From Phycisphaerae bacterium (GTDB lineage: Bacteria > Planctomycetota > Phycisphaerae > Phycisphaerales > UBA1924), in assembly GCA_030432255.1 (NCBI GenBank), contig JAUIHS010000010.1:62001-126000 (forward strand): DNA of 64,000 nt, given 5' to 3'. The number at the start of each line of letters is the position of its first letter. Position 1 is the stretch's first letter. Shown in pieces: positions 8,847 to 17,754 of this stretch. The notes under the pieces were generated by a model, which was not told the DNA's origin, did no database searches, and was given only the letters and a program-made list of their open reading frames with translations. The translations under genes were made by a program, and so were the position numbers.

Positions 8847-8995
8847 ACCTGCACCGAGGGCGGGGAGAACGCAAACGAACACAAAACGTGCATCCAACCA
8901 CCGGGAGTGGTTCTGAAGAGTGAGGCGCCAAACTGCACGATCGGTACCCGAATCTCAGCGAAATCAAGCGCCGGATCGGGCCGGACACTCAGCCA

Positions 8996-10993
8996 TCACC
9001 CCTCCCGGGCCTTGAGCGTGACCTTCAGAACGACTTCTTTGCCATCCCGAACCACGACGATCTCGGCAACATCGCCGGGCTTCGCGGCCCCGAGTTTACT
9101 CATCATGTCGCTGACGTCGTTGAGCGGATCACCATCCCAACGGATCATCCGGTCACCTGCCTTGATGCCGCCCTCGTCCGCGCTCGTGCCCTCGAAGACA
9201 TCGCCAACCTCGACTCCAGGCTCATCGTCCTCGCCGTAGGAACCGGGCGCGATGCCGAGGCGCACGCTCGCACCTGTCCGATTGCGGCCACTACCCGCAC
9301 GCGTCGCACGCTTGAAGGTCATCATGGTCGGACGAGTTGCCATGTCCAGCGCGATTGACTCGATCAGGTGACACACCTGCACCGCACCCTCAAAATTGAC
9401 CTTCTCGAAGGTGTCACCGGGACGGTGATAGTCCGGATGCAGTCCGGTGAAGAAGTGACTCGACGGGATGTCCGCGCGGTAGAAGACGGCGTGGTCCGAA
9501 TTCCCGGCAACGCCGCTGGAGGAAGCAACATCGAGCGTGGTCGCCGCGAAGTGCGGCTCCATCACGTCCTCCATCTCCTCGGCGGACCCCATGCCATCCG
9601 CCTCGACGCGCCCATCTCGCACCCGACCGATCATGTCAAGGTTGAGCATGCAGATCACCTGCGAGGCTGACATTTCCATGTTCTCGACGTAATGCTCGGC
9701 GCCGAGCAGTCCCATCTCCTCCGCACCGAATTCGAGAAACAGGATCGAACGCGCATCGGCGCTCTCATCCATCTCGGCATAGGCAGCGACCAGGTTCTTT
9801 GCGATGAGCATCACACCCACCGCACCGGACGCATTGTCATCGGCGCCCGGATGCAGTTTGCCGACGTTGCTCGGACTCGCACCGGAGAGACGGCCGTAGC
9901 CGACGTGGTCGTAGTGACCACCGATGATGACCCACTCGTTCGCAAGCGCGCCACGCCCCGCCAGCACGCCACCGACATTCTGGGTGGGAAGCTGTCGGCG
10001 CTCCATGCCGGCTTGCATCGACACCGTCAGGCCGCCCTCGGACAACTCGATCGGGCCCGACGTTGCCGCATCATCAAAGGTCTTCCGCAACTGATAGATG
10101 CTCCGTCCTTCGGGATCGCTGGCACGGACAAGCCTGTCGGCCGCATCGATGCTCAGCGCGATTGCCGGCACATCCATCCGGCCGAATCGCGTCGACGTGA
10201 CATCAGGAAGCGATTCGACACGCGGATCGTTCGCACCGGGAGGATTGACGAGGATGACGCCGGCTGCACCGCGATCAACCGCATTCTGGATCTTCCCGAC
10301 CAGCCCCGCATGACGGGACCAGCGCCGACTGGACCAGAGGCTGTCGCCCTGATCGTCCATCGGTTCGAACCGGAACAACATCGCGATCTTCCCCGTCAGG
10401 TCGGTGTCCTCGTCGAACGACGAATAGTCGTCCTCGCCGTCCTCGATGCTGTATCCGACGAACACCACAGGGCCCGAGGCCTCCGCATTCGCACTGAAAC
10501 CGAGGATGTTGAAGTCCTCACCCTCAGCCAGTTCGTGGGCATCGCCGCCTGCGTTCCACGTCGCCGCGGCCGCCGTCACATCGATGCCACCCCGAACTTC
10601 AAATGGCTGGAAGTAGGATGCTGACCCATCCTCGGAAGCGAATGCCGGTTCCAGTCCGTACTCCTCGAACCAGTGCGCGAAGTACTCCGCCACCATGCGC
10701 TTACCGGGCACGTCTGCCGAACGCCCCTCGAAGTACGGGTTGCTGACTGTCGCGAGATGCTGGAGGTAGATCGCCGTGTCCGGATCCAGCGAAGCAAGGA
10801 GATCACGCACCGCGTACTCCGCCGGCTCAGCCGGGGATGTCGGAGTGGGAGCGGCAGAGACCGTGTCCGTGGTCGACGTCGCCGCGGCGGACGTCTCCAC
10901 GCTAGACGCTGTGGCATGGTGCGACGCCTCACAGGCCATCAGGCTCATGCAGGACGCGGCGAGGAGGGCGGCGGTCAGGCGAGATCGGGTCAT
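8996..10993 (-). CDS. Secreted M28 family metallopeptidase with PA and PDZ domains
   Basis: Zinc aminopeptidase-like lipoprotein of 665 residues. The signal ends in a lipobox-like LMAC about 20 residues in. A protease-associated (PA) region (RGAAGVILVNPPGAND) is inserted before the catalytic part. Zinc-site motifs of family M28 are present in order: GGHYDHVG, GADDNASG, FGAEEMGLLGA, LNLDMIGR and NSDHAVF. A C-terminal PDZ domain covers about the last 90 residues (LGIAPGSYG to VTLKA), as in other large planctomycete and bacteroidete M28 enzymes. AGGAG seven bases before the ATG at 10993 decides the start over an upstream codon. It probably trims peptides outside the cytoplasm; the substrate is unknown. 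Confidence 0.9.
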   Translation of the reverse strand: MTRSRLTAALLAASCMSLMACEASHHATASSVETSAAATSTTDTVSAAPTPTSPAEPAEYAVRDLLASLDPDTAIYLQHLATVSNPYFEGRSADVPGKRMVAEYFAHWFEEYGLEPAFASEDGSASYFQPFEVRGGIDVTAAAATWNAGGDAHELAEGEDFNILGFSANAEASGPVVFVGYSIEDGEDDYSSFDEDTDLTGKIAMLFRFEPMDDQGDSLWSSRRWSRHAGLVGKIQNAVDRGAAGVILVNPPGANDPRVESLPDVTSTRFGRMDVPAIALSIDAADRLVRASDPEGRSIYQLRKTFDDAATSGPIELSEGGLTVSMQAGMERRQLPTQNVGGVLAGRGALANEWVIIGGHYDHVGYGRLSGASPSNVGKLHPGADDNASGAVGVMLIAKNLVAAYAEMDESADARSILFLEFGAEEMGLLGAEHYVENMEMSASQVICMLNLDMIGRVRDGRVEADGMGSAEEMEDVMEPHFAATTLDVASSSGVAGNSDHAVFYRADIPSSHFFTGLHPDYHRPGDTFEKVNFEGAVQVCHLIESIALDMATRPTMMTFKRATRAGSGRNRTGASVRLGIAPGSYGEDDEPGVEVGDVFEGTSADEGGIKAGDRMIRWDGDPLNDVSDMMSKLGAAKPGDVAEIVVVRDGKEVVLKVTLKAREG

Positions 10994-11271
10994 GGACGTT
11001 CTCCTGGCGTCAGTCGACGCAGGCATGGGCTGCTTCGGGCGCTGCTGACGGCCCGTTCATCGAATCTTGAAACTCCCAGTCTACGGCAAGAACGGGAAAC
11101 CGCGTTGCCCCGCCGCGGGACGTGGTCGTACACTACCCGCGTCGCCTCGGCCGTCACCCCGTCGCCGGACGTCCCGGATGCCGATGATATACCGAAAATA
11201 GTCGCCGGAACCGGGCTTACCCCCGGGGCGATACCCCCCACCCAGCACCCCGCTCCCGGAGCCATCGCTCG
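10994..11271. promoter_or_regulatory. Divergent promoter region, peptidase / gcvPA
   Basis: A 278-base non-coding stretch between the minus-strand peptidase and plus-strand gcvPA. It must carry promoters for both. An AT-rich patch (GATATACCGAAAATAG) lies about 80 bases before gcvPA. I checked it for a tandem glycine riboswitch and saw none of the conserved core. Confidence 0.4.
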
Positions 11272-12660
11272 ATGGAATACACATCGATCACACCGCAGCA
11301 ACGCCAGGAGATGCTCGACGTCATCGGCGTCAGCAGCGTCGAGGAGTTGTTCGCCGTCATTCCCGATGCGTGCCGACTCGACCGGCCACTCGACCTCGAA
11401 CCCGCGCGCTCCGAACTCGACCTCCAACGGGAACTCACCCGTCTGGCCGAGGCGAACATCGGTCCCCACAACCGTGCCTGCTTCATGGGCGGCGGCGCAT
11501 ACGACCACTTCATTCCCGCCTTCATCGATCAGATCATCAGCCGGGGCGAGTACCTCACCGCCTACACGCCCTACCAGGGCGAAGCGTCACAGGGTTCGCT
11601 GCAGGCATTCTTCGAGTTCCAGACCCAGATCGCGCGACTCACAGGCCTCGACATCGCCAACGCTTCCCTCTACGAGGGCGCCTCGGCGACGGCGGAGGCG
11701 ATTCTCCTGGCACTGAATGCCACCGGGAAGCGCCGTGTGCTGGTGGCGTCAACACTTCACCCCCACTACCTGCAGGTCGTGCAGACCGTCTGCGACGGCC
11801 TGCCCTGCGATGTCATTGTTCTCGATGCCACCGAGGGACGTATCCATCGCGATACCGTCGCGGCGGCAGCAGACGATGACACAGCCGCGCTTGTCATCCC
11901 GTCTCCGAACGCCTTTGGACTCATCGAAGACTGGAAGGGCTGCTTCGATGCGGTGCGAGAGGCTTCGACATCGGGCAAGGCGCCCCAGACCATCGCTGTC
12001 TTCAACCCGATTGCGTGCGGCCTGCTCGCCAAGCCAGGTGAATGCGGCGCCGACATTGCAGCCGGCGAGGGCCAGCCACTTGGTGTTCCGATGAGCCTTG
12101 GTGGTCCCTACCTCGGACTGCTGTCCGCTCGCTCACACCTCACGCGAAAGATGCCGGGGCGCCTGGTCGGACAGACGACGGATGCCGAAGGACGCCGCGC
12201 ATTCTGCCTGAGCCTTCAGACACGCGAGCAGCACATCCGGCGCAATAAGGCCACATCCAACGTCTGCACCAACCAGGGACTGCTTGCCCTGCGCGCGACC
12301 ATGTTCATGTCTGCAACCGGCCCGCAGGGTCTGCGCGAAATTGCGGAACAGTGCTGGCACAAGGCGCATCACCTCGCCGACCGCATCGCGGCCATCCCCG
12401 GTTTCAGCCTCAAGTACGACGGCCACTTCTTCAATGAGTTCGTGGTCCGCTGCCCCCGTCCGGCGCGCGATTACATCCGGGCCGCGAAACCCGTTGGCCT
12501 CCTCGCCGGCATCGCGCTGGACTCCGACAGGATGCACCACATCGGTGATGAGCAGGACCTCCTGGTCGCCGTCACCGAGAAGCGTTCGCGTCAGGACCTG
12601 GACATGTTTGTCGACTTCCTCAGCGTGATGCCCACCGAGGCCGCGAAGGAGAATGCGTGA
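11272..12660 (+). CDS. gcvPA: Glycine dehydrogenase (decarboxylating) subunit 1
   Basis: N-terminal half of the split P-protein of the glycine cleavage system. With GcvPB it decarboxylates glycine and passes the aminomethyl group to the lipoyl arm of GcvH. The 462-residue length is usual for GcvPA. Recognisable segments are MEYTSITPQQRQEML, NRACFMGGGAYDHFIP, YTPYQGEASQGSLQ, EGASATAEAILLA and GRLVGQTTDAEGRRAFCLSLQTREQHIRR-like text ending in SNVCTNQ. It overlaps gcvPB by one base (TGATG), so the two are translationally coupled. gcvT and gcvH are not in this window. Confidence 0.95.
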   Translation: MEYTSITPQQRQEMLDVIGVSSVEELFAVIPDACRLDRPLDLEPARSELDLQRELTRLAEANIGPHNRACFMGGGAYDHFIPAFIDQIISRGEYLTAYTPYQGEASQGSLQAFFEFQTQIARLTGLDIANASLYEGASATAEAILLALNATGKRRVLVASTLHPHYLQVVQTVCDGLPCDVIVLDATEGRIHRDTVAAAADDDTAALVIPSPNAFGLIEDWKGCFDAVREASTSGKAPQTIAVFNPIACGLLAKPGECGADIAAGEGQPLGVPMSLGGPYLGLLSARSHLTRKMPGRLVGQTTDAEGRRAFCLSLQTREQHIRRNKATSNVCTNQGLLALRATMFMSATGPQGLREIAEQCWHKAHHLADRIAAIPGFSLKYDGHFFNEFVVRCPRPARDYIRAAKPVGLLAGIALDSDRMHHIGDEQDLLVAVTEKRSRQDLDMFVDFLSVMPTEAAKENA

Positions 12661-14198
12661 TGACGAGCACCACAACGACCACTGACCCCGCAGTCGGCGA
12701 CGCCCGTCACCGACTACCCGCCGAGACTCGCGGCCGTCGCGTTCCCGAGCGCACGATCTTTGAGAAGTCCACGACCGGTGCCCGCGCCATCGAGTATCCC
12801 AGGCTCGATGTCGAGGAGTCGGCCGTGCCCGCCGAACTCACCACCTCCGGGACGGACTGGCCCGAACTGAGCCAGCTCCAGGTCATCCGGCACTACCATC
12901 ACCTGTCCCAGCGCAACTTCTCGATTGATGGTGAGTTCTACCCGCTCGGTTCGTGCACGATGAAATACAACCCGCGGATCAACGAGTGGGCAGCCGCTCG
13001 CCCCGGGCTTGCATCATTGCACCCGCTGCAGGATGACGATGACATCCAGGGCGCGCTGGAGCTGCTGTTCCGCACCCGGCGCATGCTCGAGGAGATCTCC
13101 GGCCTCGACGAGGCGTCACTCCAACCGGCTGCGGGCGCCCACGGTGAATACACCGCGCTCAAGGTCATGCGCGCGTACTTCGCCGACCACGGCCAGGCGC
13201 AGCGCGACGTCGTCCTTGCGCCGGACACGGCGCACGGGACCAACCCCGCCTCCTGCGCCATGTGCGGTGCCGGGGTGGTCAATGTGAAGACGGTCGACGG
13301 CTACACCGACATCGATGACCTCAGACGCCTGATCGACGAGCACGGTGCCGAGAACATCGCCGGACTGATGATCACCAACCCCAATACCGCCGGACTCTTT
13401 GACAGCAAGATCATCGAGACCGCAGAGATCATTCATAAGGCCGGCGGACTGATCTATCTCGACGGCGCCAACATGAACGCCATCCTCGGCAAGGCGCTGC
13501 CCCGGGACTTTGGTGTCGACGTCATGCACTACAACGTGCACAAGACATTCTCGACTCCCCACGGGTGCGGCGGGCCGGGCGGCGGCCCCATCGTGGTTCG
13601 CGATTTCCTGGCCCCCTACCTGCCCGTCCCGCAAGTCATTCACGATGAAGCCAATGACCGGTATGCGCTGAAGCATGACATCCCGAAGTCCATCGGAAAA
13701 GTGCGATCGTTCATCACGCAGTTCGGCATCATGGTCCGCTGCTGGACCTACATCGCCTCCTGCGGCCCCGACGGCCTGCGCAACATCGCGGAGACTGCCG
13801 TCATCAACGCCAATTACATCGCCTCGCGCCTTCGCCACCGCTACGAAATGCCGTACTTCCGGCCCGAAGCCGGTGCCTATGCCGCGCACGAGTTCATCAC
13901 GGTCCCCCGCTCACTGCTGGATCGCGGCGTGAAACTCGATGACATCGCCAAGCGCCTCATCGACTACGGCATCCACCCCCCGACGATGCACTGGCCGGTG
14001 ATCAACTGCCTGATGGTCGAACCGACCGACACCGAACCGCGCAACGTGCTGGATCGATTCGTCGATGTCATGCTCAAGATCGCGGACGAAATCGAGGGGG
14101 ACATCGAGACCGTTCAGCAGGCGCCCCATGATGCACCCACGCGGCGCATCGACGTCGTCGGATCGGATCGAAAGCCGAGACTCGTCAGCGATCTGTAG
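12660..14198 (+). CDS. gcvPB: Glycine dehydrogenase (decarboxylating) subunit 2
   Basis: C-terminal, PLP-binding half of the split glycine cleavage P-protein, 512 residues. The PLP lysine lies in NVHKTFSTPHGCGGPG; other hallmarks are PLGSCTMKYNP, LQPAAGAHGEYT, THGTNPAS-like AHGTNPASCAMCG, and the closing MHWPVINCLMVEPTDTE. The ATG at 12660 shares its A with the gcvPA stop. The first 30 or so residues (Thr-rich, then AETRGRRVPERTIFEKS) are ahead of the usual start of the conserved domain but keep the same codon bias. It forms an operon with gcvPA. Confidence 0.95.
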   Translation: MTSTTTTTDPAVGDARHRLPAETRGRRVPERTIFEKSTTGARAIEYPRLDVEESAVPAELTTSGTDWPELSQLQVIRHYHHLSQRNFSIDGEFYPLGSCTMKYNPRINEWAAARPGLASLHPLQDDDDIQGALELLFRTRRMLEEISGLDEASLQPAAGAHGEYTALKVMRAYFADHGQAQRDVVLAPDTAHGTNPASCAMCGAGVVNVKTVDGYTDIDDLRRLIDEHGAENIAGLMITNPNTAGLFDSKIIETAEIIHKAGGLIYLDGANMNAILGKALPRDFGVDVMHYNVHKTFSTPHGCGGPGGGPIVVRDFLAPYLPVPQVIHDEANDRYALKHDIPKSIGKVRSFITQFGIMVRCWTYIASCGPDGLRNIAETAVINANYIASRLRHRYEMPYFRPEAGAYAAHEFITVPRSLLDRGVKLDDIAKRLIDYGIHPPTMHWPVINCLMVEPTDTEPRNVLDRFVDVMLKIADEIEGDIETVQQAPHDAPTRRIDVVGSDRKPRLVSDL

Positions 14199-14250
14199 CA
14201 CCCTCGCGCTCGTCCTCGCCTCAGTCCCAGTGTTCCCGGCTCACCAGGCA

Positions 14251-15216
14251 TCAGATCGCTCCCGACGCCGTCGCTTCGAACCGGGGTGTCTCACCCTGCA
14301 GGACCGCCCAGACATCCCGGACCACCCATGACATGTTGCGATGTGCGGTCGCTGTCGCTGCGCCCAGGTGCGGGAGCAATCGGACATTGTCGATCCCCAA
14401 CAGCGGATAGGCGGCATCGAAAGGCTCCGGGTCGTGCACATCGAGAATCGCCGCCGACTCCGGTGAAGCCTCCAGAAAATCGGCGAGCGCCCGGGGGTCC
14501 AGGACGAAGCCGCGGCTGGCATTCACGATCAGCACGCCGGGCCGGCACATGCTCAGGCGGTGTGCATCGATGAAGTGGCGGTTGGACGGGCGCCCATCGA
14601 TGTGCAGGCTGAGCACATCGCTCTCCGCGAGCAACCGCTCCAGCGAGACCGGTTCGGCGCCGAAACGGGCCTCGGTCTCGACGTCAAGCAGATCGTTGTA
14701 CAGCACGCGCACATCAAAGGCCCGAGCGATCCGTGCCATCCTTCTGCCGACGCGCCCGAAGCCGAGCAGGCCGAGCGTCATGTCACTCAACTGCCGGCCT
14801 GCAATGCTCCGACTCCGCAAGGTCTTCCACGCCCCCAGTTCGATTGCCTCATCCAGTAGCGGACGCGGCCTCAGTGCATCGAGGATCAGCGCCCAGACGT
14901 ACTCAACAACCGCGACCGTGTTGGCATCCGGAGTGTGGACGACCGTAACGCCGCGGGAAGCGCACGCCTCGAGGTCGACATGATCGAGCCCGACCCCGGC
15001 TCTTCCGACGACGCGGAGGCGGGGAGCGGCATCCAGCAGACCGGAATCGATCGTGGTGTAGGTACGAATGACGAGTGCATCGGCATCGGCGAGGTGTGCG
15101 GCGAAGGCATCGTCTTCAGGCGCACAGCGAACGACCCGGCAGCGTTCGTCGAGCCAGTCGGCGCACGTGGCATCGAGATGTTCCGTCTGAATGACGAGCG
15201 GGCGCTGACTGCTCAC
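14251..15216 (-). CDS. D-isomer-specific 2-hydroxyacid dehydrogenase
   Basis: NAD-dependent oxidoreductase of the SerA/hydroxypyruvate-reductase superfamily, 321 residues. The Rossmann fingerprint is LGLLGFGRVGRRMARIARAF (about 147-166); the catalytic Arg lies in VNASRGFVLD, the Glu in HDPEPFD and the His in LLPHLGAAT. No ACT domain is present, so it is not a full-length regulated SerA, and the substrate (phosphoglycerate, hydroxypyruvate or glyoxylate) cannot be fixed. The GTG start overlaps the clpS stop by four bases (GTGA), so it is translated behind clpS. The pairing with clpS has no obvious metabolic logic. Confidence 0.87.
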   Translation of the reverse strand: MSSQRPLVIQTEHLDATCADWLDERCRVVRCAPEDDAFAAHLADADALVIRTYTTIDSGLLDAAPRLRVVGRAGVGLDHVDLEACASRGVTVVHTPDANTVAVVEYVWALILDALRPRPLLDEAIELGAWKTLRSRSIAGRQLSDMTLGLLGFGRVGRRMARIARAFDVRVLYNDLLDVETEARFGAEPVSLERLLAESDVLSLHIDGRPSNRHFIDAHRLSMCRPGVLIVNASRGFVLDPRALADFLEASPESAAILDVHDPEPFDAAYPLLGIDNVRLLPHLGAATATAHRNMSWVVRDVWAVLQGETPRFEATASGAI

Positions 15217-15557
15217 TCGTCGTCATCACCATCGTCGGCGGGCTCGAGAATGGCGGTCATCGGCCCCTTGCACCCAGCGATGATCTCATCCGGTCCGAAG
15301 CCCCAGATCTGCTCGACCTTGAGTTCCGCGTGTTCGCGGTGTGTTGTCAGGCAGATGGCGCGCCCCGACTGATCGACTTCCTGCGCCACGCGAAACGCAG
15401 CCGGAATGTCAAGCCCGAAAAGCTCGATCATCATGCGAATCACGTATTCGTACGTGTGATCATCGTCATCGATGAGAATCACGTTCCAGCGCCGGGGTCG
15501 CCTGATCTGTGGTCGGGTGACAACGTGCGGCTTCGTCTGTGTCAGTGCATCGGACAT
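15213..15557 (-). CDS. clpS: ATP-dependent Clp protease adaptor ClpS
   Basis: Adaptor that docks on ClpA/ClpC and delivers N-degron substrates to the Clp protease. The ClpS core is clear: RRWNVILIDDDDHTYEYVI, with the hydrophobic-pocket strand VILIDDD and the following helix, then HREHAELKVEQIWGFG. It has short N- and acidic C-terminal extensions (EPADDGDDDE). The ATG at 15557 was chosen over the one at 15563 because a promoter -10 element abuts the first ATG and places the transcript start at the second; this would make a leaderless mRNA. The 114-residue length fits the family. Confidence 0.9.
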   Translation of the reverse strand: MSDALTQTKPHVVTRPQIRRPRRWNVILIDDDDHTYEYVIRMMIELFGLDIPAAFRVAQEVDQSGRAICLTTHREHAELKVEQIWGFGPDEIIAGCKGPMTAILEPADDGDDDE

Positions 15558-15563
15558 GTCCAT

Positions 15564-15593
15564 ATTCTACAGTTTCACACCAACTACCCTCAA
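15564..15593 (-). promoter_or_regulatory. Putative sigma-70 promoter of clpS, leaderless
   Basis: On the minus strand TTGAGG (15588-15593) and TAGAAT (15564-15569) are separated by 18 bases, matching -35 and -10 at 4/6 and 5/6 positions. With +1 seven bases past the -10, transcription would begin at 15557, the A of an in-frame ATG, which also explains the absence of a Shine-Dalgarno. Confidence 0.55.
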
Positions 15594-15617
15594 TCTACTC
15601 CCAAACGTTTTTGCCGG

Positions 15618-15645
15618 TTGACAGGTGGTTCCCGTCCGGTAAGTT
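15618..15645 (+). promoter_or_regulatory. Putative promoter of the HU gene
   Basis: A perfect TTGACA (15618-15623) is followed after 16 bases by TAAGTT (15640-15645), a weak -10. It lies about 60 bases before the HU start and is back to back with the clpS promoter. The -35 is good; the -10 is only 3/6. Confidence 0.4.
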
Positions 15646-15702
15646 CGGCGAACGGACTCACCGGGTCCGGCAGACAACTCGGCTCCAGAGAGGGATCTCC
15701 TG

Positions 15703-16050
15703 ATGAACAAGCGCCAACTGATTGAGGCCGTCGCCCGCGAACTCGAAACGACCAAGACGTCCGCGTCCACGTACGTGGATGCCGTTCTGCGTCAGATCGT
15801 CGAGGGCATCCGCGAGGAGGACAAGGTCGCAATCTCGGGCTTCGGTACATTCCGACGGAGATCACGCAAGAGCAGGCGCATCATCAACCCCTCCTCGGGC
15901 GAAATGATGACGCTCCCCGAGACCGTCAGCGTCGGCTTCACCCCGAGCCAGGTTCTCAAGGACGCCATCACGCAGCCCGCGAAGTCTGATGACGCCGGCA
16001 CCATCCGCGAAGTGAAGCCGGAGACGCAGCCCGAACTGGTCAACGCCTGA
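15703..16050 (+). CDS. HU family DNA-binding protein
   Basis: Small histone-like DNA-bending protein, 115 residues. It starts with the classic MNKRQLIEAVA helix, has the core GFGTFRRRSRKSRR-IINPSSGEMMTLPET with the DNA-inserting arm around the conserved NP, and ends the arm with VSVGFTPSQVLKDAI. A 25-residue tail rich in Glu, Pro and Asp follows the usual HU end. An AGAGAGGGA ribosome site lies a few bases before the ATG. It is monocistronic, with its own promoter and a terminator hairpin after it. HU cannot be told from IHF-like relatives by eye. Confidence 0.92.
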   Translation: MNKRQLIEAVARELETTKTSASTYVDAVLRQIVEGIREEDKVAISGFGTFRRRSRKSRRIINPSSGEMMTLPETVSVGFTPSQVLKDAITQPAKSDDAGTIREVKPETQPELVNA

Positions 16051-16100
16051 ACCACCCCGGTCATCCACCACGCTCAGGACAAACAGCCGCGCAGAAAGAC

Positions 16101-16131
16101 AGCGTCCCCCGCCCAGAGGCAGGGGAACGCT
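16101..16131. terminator. Hairpin between convergent HU and rrf2-like genes
   Basis: AGCGTCCCC pairs with GGGGAACGCT around a 12-base loop, with one bulged base. It lies 50 bases after HU and 26 bases after the stop of the minus-strand gene, where it could end both transcripts. There is no strong T-tract on either side, so it is only a likely terminator. Confidence 0.5.
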
Positions 16132-16156
16132 TCGTCAGTGGCATGCCGCCGGGCGG

Positions 16157-16594
16157 TCAGATGTAGTACATCTCTCCCCCGCCCTTGGTGACACGGGCGG
16201 CCGCAAGGTCCACGAGCTGGTCCAGCGACAGCGAGCCGATCACCTCGTCCAGCGCGGTGTCGCTCCGCTCATGAAAAATCTCCAGCGCCGTCTGGCCGAT
16301 GCTGATCTTCTCCGTGGTCGTCGATGTCACCGTCGAATCCGGCTCCAGCGCGGAGACGATCTCACTCACGCGAATCTGCTCAGGGGGCCTCGAGAGACGA
16401 TAACCGCCACCCGCTCCCACCTTCGATTCCAGCAGCGCCGCCGACCTCAGGCCGAGCAGCACCGACTCCAGGAACTTCGCCGGCATCCCTTCCGACTCCG
16501 CAATCTCCCGTGATTGGAGGTAGCCGTCGCCGTGGCCCTTGGCGAGACGGGCGGCGGCCTTGATCCCATACTCACATCGCTTGCTCAATCGCAC
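16157..16594 (-). CDS. Rrf2 family transcriptional regulator
   Basis: Winged-helix regulator of the Rrf2/IscR/NsrR family, 145 residues. It begins with VRLSKRCEYGIKAAARLA, has the recognition region SREIAESEGMPAKFLESVL, and the wing motif GAGGGYRLSRPPEQI. The GTG at 16594 has GGGAG about eight bases upstream and matches the usual family start. The cysteine cluster that holds an Fe-S centre in IscR and NsrR is missing (only one Cys, in RCEYG), so sensing must be different or lost. It lies last in the minus-strand group with tonB-like and exbD, 50 bases after the tonB-like gene, and could regulate that group. Confidence 0.88.
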   Translation of the reverse strand: MRLSKRCEYGIKAAARLAKGHGDGYLQSREIAESEGMPAKFLESVLLGLRSAALLESKVGAGGGYRLSRPPEQIRVSEIVSALEPDSTVTSTTTEKISIGQTALEIFHERSDTALDEVIGSLSLDQLVDLAAARVTKGGGEMYYI

Positions 16595-16644
16595 GGACAA
16601 TCTCCCATCCTCCCCGGAACACGGTTGCCTCTGCCTCCGACACC

Positions 16645-17679
16645 TCAGAAGAGGATACGGATATCCAAACTCAGTAACTCCGACGAATCGAGTCCTTCGA
16701 TTGCCGGTCCCTCGGCTCTCCACTGATACAACGCGTCCAGCAGGTTGCGATCGACATCGCGATACCCCGTGGACTGCAGAATCTCATGAGACTTCAACTT
16801 CCCGGTGCGGTCGAAACGCATCCGAATCACCGCATCCTCCGGATCCGACGACAACTTCGTGTACGAGCCGAAGCGCGGCCGGACCGTCTTCAACTCCACA
16901 CCCTTCGCCGCAAGTGGACGCCCCGGACGATACACCAACGCCTCGCGGATGGCCGTGGCCAGCGATTCCCGATCAGCTTCATTCCCCGGCTTCGTCACGC
17001 CCGACGACGCCGCAGCCGCGGCAACCTCCTCCGCCAGCTGGGCTATCTCTTCGGGCTGTGCAGCCGCAGTTGCAACGGGCGCCTCGTTCGCAACGACCAG
17101 CGCATCCTCCGGGGCCGGCAGCAACGTCCCGGGCTGCTCGGTCAGGAGCGGCGCATCACTCTCAGCAGACTGCGGAAGCAGCGGACCCATCACGCCAAAG
17201 CCCTGCATCTCCAGCGGCAGCGGCGGAACTTCGGCAACCGCTTCGACGACTGGCTCAGCGGGTGCCGCGGTGACCTCTGGGCTCGACTCCGCGGCAGGCT
17301 CGTCCGGCGCTTCAACGAGGGCATCATCGGTTTCGGTGACCGAGTTCGGCGTCGGCGCATCCTCAAACTCGCCCTCCACGACGGCGGGTGCCGGATCGAA
17401 TGCCGCCTGTTCCGTCTCACTCTTGAGGGCTTCGTGCTGGGTCGGATCGCTCTCGACACCGAGCCAGACCATGGTCATTGCATCGGATTCGAGCATGCCG
17501 AGTTCGAGGACATCAGGTTCCTGCGGTCTGACGTCTTCGAAGAGGTGCGCCGAGGGCATCATGCGATCCACCGCCGCCGCCATGGATTCCAGGCGCAACA
17601 GACCCCACGCGCCTCCGAGATGCAGCAGGATGCTGACCACGAGACCGAGCGTCAGGGACCATGTGGAGCGGCCGTCCAT
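16645..17679 (-). CDS. TonB-like energy transducer
   Basis: Protein of 344 residues with one N-terminal membrane anchor (about 7-27), a long Ala/Pro/Glu-rich periplasm-spanning linker (about 80-240), and a C-terminal TonB-like domain (about 255-344) with AVIRMRFDRTGKLKSHEIL and STGYRDVDRNLLDALYQW. The layout is that of TonB/TolA proteins, which pass proton-motive force from an ExbB-ExbD motor to the outer membrane. It lies 75 bases downstream of exbD, same strand, consistent with one transport complex. The receptor it serves is unknown, and no ExbB is nearby. Confidence 0.8.
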   Translation of the reverse strand: MDGRSTWSLTLGLVVSILLHLGGAWGLLRLESMAAAVDRMMPSAHLFEDVRPQEPDVLELGMLESDAMTMVWLGVESDPTQHEALKSETEQAAFDPAPAVVEGEFEDAPTPNSVTETDDALVEAPDEPAAESSPEVTAAPAEPVVEAVAEVPPLPLEMQGFGVMGPLLPQSAESDAPLLTEQPGTLLPAPEDALVVANEAPVATAAAQPEEIAQLAEEVAAAAASSGVTKPGNEADRESLATAIREALVYRPGRPLAAKGVELKTVRPRFGSYTKLSSDPEDAVIRMRFDRTGKLKSHEILQSTGYRDVDRNLLDALYQWRAEGPAIEGLDSSELLSLDIRILF

Positions 17680-17754
17680 CCCACCATCCTAGACCCCTCT
17701 GCGGGTAGATTTCGAAGTCCTACTTTTCCTCAATTAACCTACACAAGTGCGGGG

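Noticed and set aside
10994..11271. Glycine riboswitch before gcvPA
   Set aside because: Expected by context in some bacteria, but the conserved aptamer core strings and paired stems are not visible.
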